From Bacteroidota bacterium (GTDB taxonomy: Bacteria > Bacteroidota > Bacteroidia > Flavobacteriales_F > PHOS-HE28), in assembly GCA_023412755.1 (NCBI GenBank), contig JAEZCB010000154.1, positions 1 through 31,397 of the forward strand: 31,397 nt of DNA, written 5' to 3'. Positions 15,297 to 23,037 of this stretch are shown here, piece after piece (the first letter of the stretch is position 1; each line of letters opens with the position of its first letter). The position numbers were made by a program, and so were the translations under genes. The notes beneath the pieces were generated by a model. That model was given only the letters and a program-made list of their open reading frames with translations. It did no database searches and was not told the origin of the DNA.

Positions 15297-15836
15297 ATGC
15301 GACACCTGCGCCATTCTCTTTTTTACGTTCTCCTGCTCATGCTTCCGCTGTTCTCCAGCCAGGTGTATGGGCAGGGGCATCCATTCTATGTGTATGGCGA
15401 GATATGGGATATGGATAGTAGTGTACCATTACCTGGAGCCACGGTGAAGGCGATCGATCTTGCCGATACCACTCAGGTGATCCAGGCACTGATCGATGAC
15501 AAGGGCAGATATGAACTGGCACTGCCCTTCGATCGATCCTTTCGTGTGGAGTATGGGGCCCCAGGTTATATAGGAAGGCATGTGGTGTTGGAATTGCATG
15601 GCGTAGAGGAGCGGCGGAGGAAGGGCGATCATGGCATCGATATCCAGGCGCCTTTGATCAGGCCTATGGATGCGGTGGATTATTCGATCTTCAATGAACG
15701 GCCCTACGCCATCTGCAGGGTGGACCATAAAGGCAAGACCTTCCGTTGGGATGAAGCCTACACCCTTGGCAATGTGAAGGATTTCATGAGCGTGGTGGAC
15801 AAGCATCAAGAGGCACGTAAAAAGGCCGGTTTATGA
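15297..15836 (+). CDS. Secreted CarboxypepD_reg-like domain protein (second of tandem pair)
   Basis: A 179-residue protein with a signal peptide (LFYVLLLMLPLFSSQVYGQ). A CarboxypepD_reg-like domain follows (VYGEIWDMDSSVPLPGATV, DDKGRYELALPF, VEYGAPGYIGRHVVLEL). The C-terminal block reads MDAVDYSIFNERPYAICRVD then KTFRWDEAYTLG. It aligns by eye with the preceding gene across its whole length: VYG start, RP-x-x-K/R near the end, and F-x-W-D-x-x-Y. It lies 45 bases downstream on the same strand. Probably exported to the periplasm or outer membrane; no partner is evident beyond its paralogue. Confidence 0.8.
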   Translation: MRHLRHSLFYVLLLMLPLFSSQVYGQGHPFYVYGEIWDMDSSVPLPGATVKAIDLADTTQVIQALIDDKGRYELALPFDRSFRVEYGAPGYIGRHVVLELHGVEERRRKGDHGIDIQAPLIRPMDAVDYSIFNERPYAICRVDHKGKTFRWDEAYTLGNVKDFMSVVDKHQEARKKAGL

Positions 15837-15844
15837 CAAGTTCT

Positions 15845-15893
15845 CTCGTCGAATAGAACGATCGCATAGACGAGGGCAAGTATTTTTTCGACG
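15845..15893 (+). other. Two mutually exclusive inverted repeats upstream of the HAD gene
   Basis: CTCGTC (15845-15850) can pair with GACGAG (15869-15874). The overlapping CGTCGAA (15847-15853) can instead pair with TTCGACG (15887-15893). A T run (15883-15888) overlaps the second pairing arm. The first pairing could end the paralogue transcript; an attenuator-like switch is speculative. Confidence 0.3.
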
Positions 15894-15999
15894 AAGGTTG
15901 AAGTGCCTCCCCCGGAGTATTAACTTCGTGGTGCGTAACAGCACATGTAACCGGATCGGGGTGGGGCGCGTTCAAGAGCAGATGCCGTTGAGAAGGACC

Positions 16000-16707
16000 A
16001 TGATCGATGTGCCGGAGGTGAAGGCGGTGATCTTCGATGTGGACGGCACCTTGTATGATCAAAAAGGATTGCGCCGGCGGATGCTCTTCTCCCTTCTTTC
16101 CCATTACGCCATGAAACCCTGGCGCTTTCGCGATCTGTTGATCCTCTCCAGGTTCAGGAGTGAAAGGGAGCGCAACGCCGGAGCTGCTGGGGACATCGAA
16201 AACGCACAGTACCGCTGGTGTAGCGAGCGTACCGGGGTTCCCGAGCATAAGGTTCGTCAGGTGGTGAACAGATGGATGCACCAATACCCGAACCGCTTTC
16301 TCAAAGGTCTTCTATACCCCGGCCTCCGGGAACTCATTGATGCGTTGCGCCGGGATGGCATCAAGGTGGCCATCTATTCCGATCATCCGGCCAGTGAAAA
16401 ACTCCATGCTATGGGTATTCAGGTGGATCTGGTGGTGAGTTCCACCGATCCGGAAGTTGACCGTCTGAAACCCGATCCGAAAGGTCTGTTGGTGGTGATG
16501 CGACACCTAGGTCTGCGTGCGGAACAATGCCTCTTTATTGGGGATCGGCAGGAGATGGACGGCGAATGTGCGGAACGCGCCGGCATGCCTTACATGATCA
16601 CGGAGCGGGCCCCTGCTAAAGGATACCGCTTCTACCTGGATCTTCATGAACGATACGAACAGCTCAAAAAAGCGAAAACCCATGGCTCAAGCCTCGACGC
16701 TGCGTGA
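16000..16707 (+). CDS. HAD-superfamily phosphatase
   Basis: A cytoplasmic haloacid-dehalogenase-type hydrolase of 235 residues. Motif I is VIFDVDGTLYD with nucleophile Asp13 and acid/base Asp15. A helical cap covers about residues 20-100. Motif II is Ser127 in AIYSDHP, motif III Lys157 in RLKPDP, and motif IV GDRQEMDGE at 181-189. This fits small phosphoester phosphatases; the substrate is not evident from sequence. The start at 16000 is preceded by AGAAGGA; ATG 15982 is also in frame. The 3' end overlaps the following UbiA-family gene by up to 62 bases, so the two are probably co-translated. The partner's likely product is a phosphorylated polyprenyl-pentose, which this enzyme could dephosphorylate (inference). 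Confidence 0.88.
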   Translation: MIDVPEVKAVIFDVDGTLYDQKGLRRRMLFSLLSHYAMKPWRFRDLLILSRFRSERERNAGAAGDIENAQYRWCSERTGVPEHKVRQVVNRWMHQYPNRFLKGLLYPGLRELIDALRRDGIKVAIYSDHPASEKLHAMGIQVDLVVSSTDPEVDRLKPDPKGLLVVMRHLGLRAEQCLFIGDRQEMDGECAERAGMPYMITERAPAKGYRFYLDLHERYEQLKKAKTHGSSLDAA

Positions 16708-17701
16708 TACCACTGGTGCGGCCTCCGCGACCAGTGTGCCGGCGACATTCAAAGACTATGTGACCATAGCACGGCCGGACCACTGGTTCAAGAACATCTT
16801 TATGTTGCCGGGCATGTTCTTCGCCTACGTGGTGTATAACACGCCGCTGGACATGGACCTGTTGTTGCGCATCGTCGTGGGTGTGGGGGCCACCTGTCTC
16901 ATCGCATCGGCCAACTATGTGATCAACGAGTTCCTGGATGCCGAATTCGACCGCTACCATCCTGAGAAAAGCAAGCGAACCGCTGTTCAGCGGGTGCTCG
17001 ATCCGCGCTTTGTCTATGTGGAGTATGCTTTGCTGGCTGCCGCCGGCCTGCTGCTTTCGCTCCTGATATCACCTCATTTCATGGTGATAGAAGCTTTTCT
17101 ATTGTTCATGGGGATCATGTACAACGTACGCCCTTTCCGTACCAAGGAGCGCGTGTACCTGGATGTGCTCAGCGAATCAGTGAACAACCCCATCCGGTTC
17201 GCCCTTGGCTGGTTCATCTTCGTTCCTGCCGCTCTGCTGCCGGAGCTTACCGATCCCGCCTGGCTCATCATGCCGCCAACGAGTATCCTGGTGGCCTATT
17301 GGATGGGCGGAGCATTTCTCATGGGCACCAAGCGTTTCGCTGAATACCGGTTCATAGGTGATCCGGAGCGTGCCGGTCTCTACCGCCGATCCTTCAAATA
17401 TTACACGGAGGAGAATCTGCTGATCTCCATGTTCTTCTATGCGCTCACCTCCACGTTCTTTCTGGGCATCTTCCTGATCAAGAACCGCATCGAGCTGCTG
17501 ATCAGCTTTCCTTTTTTCGCCTTGCTTTTCGCATGGTATCTCAAGATCGGCCTGCGCAAGAATTCGCCTGTGCAGGGGCCGGAAAGCCTTTACAAGGAAA
17601 AGAAGTTCATGGCGTTCCTGGTGTTCTTCAGCCTGCTTCTCTGCTTCCTCACATTCGTGGATATCGAGAAGCTCAACTGGTTCCTGCAGCGCTCCTTCTG
17701 A
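16646..17701 (+). CDS. UbiA-family transferase, DPPR-synthase-like
   Basis: Polytopic membrane transferase of 351 residues with about eight to nine hydrophobic segments. The first metal-binding motif is N94-x3-D98-x3-D102-R-x-H-P-x-K108 (NEFLDAEFDRYHPEK). The D-R-x-H-P-x-K extension is characteristic of decaprenyl-phosphate phosphoribosyltransferase (mycobacterial Rv3806c type) rather than quinone or heme prenyltransferases. A second region, YLDVLSESVNNPIR (171-184), and GTKRFAEYR (227-235) match the later conserved blocks of that subgroup. The likely reaction is transfer of phosphoribose from PRPP to a polyprenyl phosphate. Start 16646 or 16682 lies inside the end of the HAD gene. It converges on purB with seven bases between stops. 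Confidence 0.82.
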   Translation: MNDTNSSKKRKPMAQASTLRDTTGAASATSVPATFKDYVTIARPDHWFKNIFMLPGMFFAYVVYNTPLDMDLLLRIVVGVGATCLIASANYVINEFLDAEFDRYHPEKSKRTAVQRVLDPRFVYVEYALLAAAGLLLSLLISPHFMVIEAFLLFMGIMYNVRPFRTKERVYLDVLSESVNNPIRFALGWFIFVPAALLPELTDPAWLIMPPTSILVAYWMGGAFLMGTKRFAEYRFIGDPERAGLYRRSFKYYTEENLLISMFFYALTSTFFLGIFLIKNRIELLISFPFFALLFAWYLKIGLRKNSPVQGPESLYKEKKFMAFLVFFSLLLCFLTFVDIEKLNWFLQRSF

Positions 17702-17708
17702 GGACTGG

Positions 17709-19079
17709 TCAAGGGGTGACCCGGCTTAGCAGGTCCATGCCCGTATAAGTCTGCGGCGTAAGCCCCAGCAGGCGTTGCCGGATCTCGTTGGTGACATCGA
17801 GCTGGCCGATGAAATTCGCGATGTCCTCCTGTGTTATCCGCTCCTTGCCACGTGTTAGCTCCTTCAGCCGTTCGTAGGGTTGTGGAAAACCGGCCTGCCG
17901 GAGTATGGTCTGGATCCCTTCGGCTACCACGGCCCATTGCCCGTCCAGATCCCGGGTCATGGCGCTCTCGTTCAACAGCAGTTTCCCAAGGCCCTTGCTT
18001 ATGGCCTGGATGGAGATCATGGTATGTGCCATGGGCATGCCGATGTTGCGCGTGACGGTGCTATCCGTAAGATCCCGCTGCAGCCGGCTTACGGGAAGTT
18101 TTTCACTCAGGAACCCGAACAGTGCATTCCCCAGGCCCAGGTTGCCCTCTGCATTCTCGAAATCGATCGGGTTCACCTTGTGCGGCATGGCACTACTGCC
18201 GATCTCACCGGGTTTGATGCGCTGCCGGAAGTAATCCAGGCTGATGTATTGCCACATGTCCCGGCAGAGGTCGACCAGAATGGTGTTCACGCGGCGCATG
18301 GCATCGAAGAGAGCGGCCATGTCATCGTAATGGTCTATCTGCGTAGTGAACTGTTGCCGCTCCAGACCGAGGCGCTTTTCCAGGAATTCATCCGCCAGCT
18401 GCACCCAATCCAATTCCGGATATGCGGCATGGTGTGCATTGAAGTTGCCCGTGGCCCCACCGAATTTTCCGCTGAAGGGCACCTCCCGCAGTAGCTTCAA
18501 CTGGCGATCCAAGCGCTCTACGAAGACCTGCATCTCCTTGCCAAGACGGGTTGGTGAAGCGGGTTGGCCATGTGTGCGGGCGAGCATGGGCACGCGTGCC
18601 CATTCCAGTGCGTAACCATGCAATCTGTTGCGTAGCCCGATCATGGCAGGCAGGTATCCTTCATACACGAAATCCTTCAACAACATCGGCAAGGCGGTGT
18701 TGTTTATGTCCTGGCTGGTCAGGGCGAAGTGGACGAATTCCATCCGCTTCTGGTCCAGCCCGGCCTCCTCGAGCCGCTCCTTCAGGAAATACTCGATGGC
18801 CTTCACATCGTGGTTGGTCACCTTCTCGATATCCTTGATCCGCTGCGCATCACTGGTACTCAGTTCATCGATCCGCAACCTTACCGCATCCAGCTCGGAG
18901 ATCGGTACATCCTTCAACTCGGGCAGCGGCAGGCCGCAGAGGAACTCGAAATACGCAAGCTCCACGCGCAGCCGATAGCGCATGAGGGCCTGCTCGCTGA
19001 ACCACCTGGAAAGGTCTCGTGTTCTATCACGATAGCGGCCATCTAACGGTGAAATGGCAGTGAGCGGGCTTAATTCCAT
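17709..19079 (-). CDS. purB: Adenylosuccinate lyase
   Basis: Cleaves SAICAR and adenylosuccinate, releasing fumarate, in two steps of purine synthesis. The 456-residue length and the start MELSPLTAISPLDGRY match the E. coli-type enzyme. The fumarase/lyase signature reads SSAMPHKVNPIDFENAEGN, with the flexible catalytic-Ser loop just ahead. FALTSQDINNTA and RTHGQPASPTRLGKE hold the other conserved active-site residues. The open frame runs 25 residues further upstream, but that extension is not family-like and the -7 box (19102-19109) falls within it, so 19079 is chosen. The gene is divergent from the EI24 protein. Confidence 0.97.
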   Translation of the reverse strand: MELSPLTAISPLDGRYRDRTRDLSRWFSEQALMRYRLRVELAYFEFLCGLPLPELKDVPISELDAVRLRIDELSTSDAQRIKDIEKVTNHDVKAIEYFLKERLEEAGLDQKRMEFVHFALTSQDINNTALPMLLKDFVYEGYLPAMIGLRNRLHGYALEWARVPMLARTHGQPASPTRLGKEMQVFVERLDRQLKLLREVPFSGKFGGATGNFNAHHAAYPELDWVQLADEFLEKRLGLERQQFTTQIDHYDDMAALFDAMRRVNTILVDLCRDMWQYISLDYFRQRIKPGEIGSSAMPHKVNPIDFENAEGNLGLGNALFGFLSEKLPVSRLQRDLTDSTVTRNIGMPMAHTMISIQAISKGLGKLLLNESAMTRDLDGQWAVVAEGIQTILRQAGFPQPYERLKELTRGKERITQEDIANFIGQLDVTNEIRQRLLGLTPQTYTGMDLLSRVTP

Positions 19080-19101
19080 GAGGCTGGGCAAGGAAAGGGG
19101 G

Positions 19102-19109
19102 CAAAGGTA
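19102..19109 (-). promoter_or_regulatory. -7 box (TACCTTTG on minus) for purB
   Basis: CAAAGGTA on the plus strand is an exact TAnnTTTG on the minus strand, 22 bases before the chosen purB start. It rules against the longer reading frame. Confidence 0.6.
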
Positions 19110-19194
19110 ATCGTGGCCGCTCGCGTGCTCTTGGATCCAGTGAAGTGTGGTCACATATGCGTGCGGAAGGAACCTGTTCGAAATTAGCGGAGCG

Positions 19195-20013
19195 ATGCAT
19201 CAGGTGAGGCGACATTGGACGGATGGTCCCAGGCGCTCCTTCAAAGGGTACGCCGGCGCATTCGGATTCGTGGTACGCAATGGCATGGCCTGGATGTTCT
19301 TGGTACCGGCCATGCTTTGGGTAGTGCTTTCCCTGTTGATCTTAAGGGTGATCTCAAGCCCGGTGGATGATCTGATGGCCTGGGTTTCGGAATATCTGGC
19401 TTTGACAAAGGGTGGCGAAGGAGCATGGGGTGGTGTGATCGCATTTCTCAATGATGCCACGGACTTATTTGTGGCCATCGTGCTGAAACTGGCGGTCGCT
19501 TATTTGATGTTCACCTTCAACAAATACGTGGTGTTGATCCTGCTTTCTCCGTTACTCGCCTACGCCAGTGAACGTACCGAAGAGATCATCACCGGTACGC
19601 GGCATCCTTTCTCCTGGGGTCGCTGGCTCCGGGAGATGGGGCGCGGGGCGTTGTTCGCTATGCGCAATGGTTTGTTGGAGTTGGTATTAACGGTGATGAT
19701 CTGGGTGGCGACACTGCTGTTGCCGCTGGCCACGCCTGTAAGTCTCATCCTGCTTTTCGCCATATCATCGTATTTCTATGGATCTTCCATGTACGATTAT
19801 GTCTTCGAACGGCGGGGTATGCGGGTGCGGGAAAGCGTGGCCGCGGTGAATGAAAGGATGGGTATGGTGCTGGTGAATGGCGCACTCTTCAACCTGTTGA
19901 TGAAGGTGCCACTGCTGGGAACAATGTTCGCACCGATCCTTTCGGCGGTGGGTGCCGTTCTCTCTTTGGCGGAGGAACCATTGGTACACGTGCCACGATC
20001 GCCTGGAACGTGA
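19195..20013 (+). CDS. EI24/CysZ-like membrane protein
   Basis: A 272-residue polytopic inner-membrane protein of the EI24 family (PF07264), which includes the sulfate permease CysZ. Hydrophobic segments include MAWMFLVPAMLWVVLSLLIL, VLKLAVAYLMF, YVVLILLSPLLAYASE, LVLTVMIWVATLLLPLA and a C-terminal pair ending ILSAVGAVLSLAEEPL. The motif SPLLAYASERTEEIITG after the second membrane pair fits the family. A sulfate role is uncertain, since no sulfur-assimilation genes are nearby. ATG 19195 (MHQVRRHW) is preferred over ATG 19147, whose extra 16 residues look non-coding. The stop codon lies inside the terminator stem. Confidence 0.85.
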   Translation: MHQVRRHWTDGPRRSFKGYAGAFGFVVRNGMAWMFLVPAMLWVVLSLLILRVISSPVDDLMAWVSEYLALTKGGEGAWGGVIAFLNDATDLFVAIVLKLAVAYLMFTFNKYVVLILLSPLLAYASERTEEIITGTRHPFSWGRWLREMGRGALFAMRNGLLELVLTVMIWVATLLLPLATPVSLILLFAISSYFYGSSMYDYVFERRGMRVRESVAAVNERMGMVLVNGALFNLLMKVPLLGTMFAPILSAVGAVLSLAEEPLVHVPRSPGT

Positions 20014-20042
20014 AAGGCGGCCGGAAGGCCGCTTTTCACGTT
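20007..20042. terminator. Bidirectional terminator between EI24 and S46 genes
   Basis: A 16-bp stem (20007-20022 with 20027-20042, one G-U wobble, loop GGAA) contains the EI24 stop codon 20011-20013. AAA/TTT tracts inside the stem arms serve both convergent genes. Confidence 0.75.
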
Positions 20043-20059
20043 CTGTTCCAAAAATATGC

Positions 20060-22282
20060 TCACTGTCTCACTGGCTGTCCAGCGGGGGCGGAGTTCTCCG
20101 GAATGGCGGCCTCTCCATTCGTCTCCGGCTTCCGCTCCACCACCGTCATCTCCTTCACCAAGTGACCGGCATTTGAGAACTTATCGATCGTCCAAAGGAC
20201 ATAGCGGATATCAACGCTGATGGTGCGCTGCAGTTCCGGTTCGAATGCGATATCACCACTCATGCCCTCCCAGTTGCCATCGAACGCGATCCCGATCAAC
20301 TCCCCATTGCCATTCAACACCGGGCTTCCGCTGTTGCCGCCGGTGATGTCGTTGTTGCTGATGAAGTTGATGATCAGATCGCCATTCTCATCCGCGTAGC
20401 GCCCGAAATCGCGGGCCTTTAGCATTTCATGCTGGCGTGCCGGTACAATGAACTCCTCGTTGGTATTGTCCTCCTTCTCGAGAATACCATTGTAGGTGGT
20501 GGAATGCTTGTAGAACATGCCATCGGCAGGGAAATAGCTGCCCACCACCCCGTAGGTGAGGCGCATGGTGCTGTTGGCGTTGGGATACCACTTCCGATCC
20601 GGATCTTTTTCACGCATGGCGGCCACCATCAGGCGGTAGCCCTTCGAGATGTCGGTCTCGCTGATGTCCATGGCGGGTCCCAGTACGTTGCGGTAATGGT
20701 TAAGGCAGCTTTCCATGGCCTGTATGCCCAGGTCCTTTTCCAGGACCTTCAACGAAGGCTTCGCAAGAAAAGCATCCAGCCGTGCGCGGTCGGTAAGGAT
20801 GCTGGTGTTGAAGACGGCCTTCGCCCAAGCATCGAAATCGCCTTTGTATTTCTTCTGTATGGTCAACATCACGCCGGGCAACAGGTCGCGTTCCACATCA
20901 TTGTACATGAGATGGAACATCGCTGCGGTTATCTTTTGATCGGTGGGCGCATTGTAATCCTTGAAATGTTCGTCGGCAGCCGTCTGTACGCGCGCCACCA
21001 TGGCCGCCACCTTGGCGGCATCCTTTTCATCGGTGCGCAGCTGGTTCAACAGCCCGAAGGTGCGGAATCCCATGATGATCATTTCGCTTCCGAATGCAGC
21101 CTCCTGCATATAGGTGTTCGCTTTTTCGAATTTGGCCCGCTCACGATAGCCACTCTCGAGCAGATCCATGATCTCGCCATATTGCGCCTTGCGGCCTTGA
21201 TCGGCGTTCACCCATGCCATCAATTCTTCTTCCTGCTTCTTCTTCTTGTCAAGAACGTTCAGACGCTTTAACCCGCGCTGTTGGCCAATGAAGTATTTCC
21301 AGTAATTGCTCACCTGGGCATATTTGCTGGCATACTTGATCCGAACCTCATCGCTGGCGTCCATGTCCGCCTTCATGATGTCCAGCTTTTCGCCACGGAT
21401 CTTTACTCGGCTGGGCTGTTCCACATCCAGCGCAAGGCGTACACCATGGCTGCTCAGGAAGCGATCGGTGCTGCCGGGATAGCCCATCACCATGGCGAAA
21501 TCGCCCTCCTTAACGCCCTGCAGGCTCACGGGGAAATGGTGGGCAGGCTTGAATGGCACGTTGGCCTCATTGTACTCGGCGGGTTCACCATCCGGGCCGG
21601 TATATACACGGAACAGTGCGAAATCGCCGGTATGGCGGGGCCACATCCAGTTGTCGGTATCACCACCGAACTTTCCGATGGAATTGGGTGGCGTCCCCAC
21701 CAGCCGCACATCATTGTATGTCTTGTAGGTGAAGAGATAGAACTCATTACCTTCGAACATGGTCTTGAAGTCGGCGCTCACTCCGTTGCCTTTGGACGCC
21801 TCCATCTTTAGTTGAGCGCCGATCTCCTGCACCTTCGCATCCCGCTCACTCTCACTCATGCCATCATTTAGCGCGGCCTTCACCTTATCGGTGACGTCCT
21901 CGATGCTTTGCAGGAAGCTTACACCGAAACCGGCAGGCAATTCTTGTCCACGTTCCATGGCCCAGAACCCATTGGTCAGGTAATCGTTCTCCACGCTGCT
22001 CAATCCCTGCACAGCATCGTAGCCACAGTGGTGATTCGTAAGGAAAAGTCCTTCCGCGCTCACCATTTCACCGGTGCAGAAACCACCGCCCAGGCGCACA
22101 ACGGCATCCTTGAGGCCACTGCGGTTGATGGCGTAGATATCCTCTGCGGAGAGTTTGAACCCGAGCTTCTGCATCTCGGCCTCATTCACCTGTTTCAACT
22201 TCGTGAGAAGCCACATGCCTTCGTGGGCATGAATGGCGAGCACCAGTAGGGCTGCGGTGCACAGCGAGAGAAAACGCTTCAT
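20060..22282 (-). CDS. S46 family dipeptidyl-peptidase (DPP7-like)
   Basis: A periplasmic serine exopeptidase that removes dipeptides from peptide N-termini. The 740-residue length is typical. A signal peptide covers about residues 1-19 (FLSLCTAALLVLAIHA). The chymotrypsin-like triad is visible: His85 in FLTNHHCGYDAVQ, a probable Asp220 in MWPRHTGDFALFR, and Ser651 in ITGGNSGSPVLNG, with the intervening helical domain of the family. The residue 18 after the catalytic Ser is Gly669 (AFDGNWEG). That position is Gly in DPP7 and Arg in the Asp/Glu-specific DPP11, so a DPP7-type preference for hydrophobic P1 is inferred. The promoter box lies 35 bases upstream. Confidence 0.94.
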   Translation of the reverse strand: MKRFLSLCTAALLVLAIHAHEGMWLLTKLKQVNEAEMQKLGFKLSAEDIYAINRSGLKDAVVRLGGGFCTGEMVSAEGLFLTNHHCGYDAVQGLSSVENDYLTNGFWAMERGQELPAGFGVSFLQSIEDVTDKVKAALNDGMSESERDAKVQEIGAQLKMEASKGNGVSADFKTMFEGNEFYLFTYKTYNDVRLVGTPPNSIGKFGGDTDNWMWPRHTGDFALFRVYTGPDGEPAEYNEANVPFKPAHHFPVSLQGVKEGDFAMVMGYPGSTDRFLSSHGVRLALDVEQPSRVKIRGEKLDIMKADMDASDEVRIKYASKYAQVSNYWKYFIGQQRGLKRLNVLDKKKKQEEELMAWVNADQGRKAQYGEIMDLLESGYRERAKFEKANTYMQEAAFGSEMIIMGFRTFGLLNQLRTDEKDAAKVAAMVARVQTAADEHFKDYNAPTDQKITAAMFHLMYNDVERDLLPGVMLTIQKKYKGDFDAWAKAVFNTSILTDRARLDAFLAKPSLKVLEKDLGIQAMESCLNHYRNVLGPAMDISETDISKGYRLMVAAMREKDPDRKWYPNANSTMRLTYGVVGSYFPADGMFYKHSTTYNGILEKEDNTNEEFIVPARQHEMLKARDFGRYADENGDLIINFISNNDITGGNSGSPVLNGNGELIGIAFDGNWEGMSGDIAFEPELQRTISVDIRYVLWTIDKFSNAGHLVKEMTVVERKPETNGEAAIPENSAPAGQPVRQ

Positions 22283-22317
22283 TTTCCGGATATTCCTTGG
22301 TTCGGTGATAGGAGCGG

Positions 22318-22325
22318 CAAAGTTA
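22318..22325 (-). promoter_or_regulatory. -7 box (TAACTTTG on minus) for the S46 peptidase
   Basis: CAAAGTTA on the plus strand is an exact TAnnTTTG on the minus strand, 35 bases before the S46 start. It separates this gene from the DUF6438 gene upstream. Confidence 0.55.
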
Positions 22326-22391
22326 GCAGGAATGACCGAAGCACCTGCCTATGCAGGGATGTCCGGCGAATGAGGTGATGAACGGCTGAGG

Positions 22392-22931
22392 TCAATCCTG
22401 TGGCGGCACCGGCTTCCAGGGTATCGGTAGCAGCATTTCATCCGCCCATGCCGCCAGATCCTTGAAGGCCTGTGGAGGATCAACGCGCCCTTTTACCGTT
22501 TTGGTATCGCCATTCCTCCGCACTGTTAAGATGGTGCTGGGCAGGTCCGTTACTGGCCGGTCGTACTCATCCTTCATTTCGAAGAAGCCTTTTTGTTCCG
22601 CTTCCTGCACCAGCCGGTCCATTAAGGAGCCATCCACCTGGGCATGGTGCATGCCCTGCTGCTCCACATGGGCGATGCCTTCATATGTGGCCTTGCCGCT
22701 TTGGTGTATCGTTATCCGATAGGCGGGGCAGGGGCCGAAGCAAGCGGTGCGTTCCAGCTTGAATATCACGGGATCCCCCTGCGGTTCCTGCGGGTCATTC
22801 GCCACGGGCCGCTCCTGTGTGGTTTCTGTACCCTGTTCTTCGGTGGCCGCCACGGCATTGGCCTGCTGCCTGCATGCCGTGCCGGATAGTACCATGGTGG
22901 ATATGAGTAGTAATGGGAGGAGGAAGTTCAT
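22392..22931 (-). CDS. DUF6438 domain lipoprotein
   Basis: A 179-residue predicted lipoprotein: the signal sequence ends TMVLSGTAC with lipidated Cys20. An acidic, low-complexity linker follows (about 21-52). A DUF6438-like domain occupies about 55-170, recognised by LERTACFGPCPAYRITIHQSG with two conserved Cys, then KATYEGIAHVEQQG and TILTVRRNGDTKTVKG. Function unknown; it is presumably anchored in the inner or outer membrane facing the periplasm. It lies upstream of the S46 gene on the same strand with a 109-base gap holding that gene's own promoter. A one-mismatch -7 box (CACCTTTG, 22957-22964) precedes it. Confidence 0.85.
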   Translation of the reverse strand: MNFLLPLLLISTMVLSGTACRQQANAVAATEEQGTETTQERPVANDPQEPQGDPVIFKLERTACFGPCPAYRITIHQSGKATYEGIAHVEQQGMHHAQVDGSLMDRLVQEAEQKGFFEMKDEYDRPVTDLPSTILTVRRNGDTKTVKGRVDPPQAFKDLAAWADEMLLPIPWKPVPPQD

Positions 22932-23006
22932 GGCTTGCCTTTGGCGGATCTTGTGCCAAAGGTGGTGAATGGGAGGTTATCGGCCGGTTTGGATCACAAC
23001 CCCATC

Positions 23007-23014
23007 TACCTTTG
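23007..23014 (+). promoter_or_regulatory. -7 box (TACCTTTG) for alaS, with upstream TTTG
   Basis: Exact TAnnTTTG ending 23 bases before the alaS ATG. TTTG at 22988-22991 could be the -33 element, though the 15-base spacing is a little short. Confidence 0.6.
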
Positions 23015-23037
23015 CCGCCCGCAATTCGCCAGCTGCT

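Noticed and set aside
20429..21271. 280-codon plus-strand open frame within the S46 gene
   Set aside because: Antisense to a peptidase with an intact catalytic triad and signal peptide; no motif in the plus-strand product.
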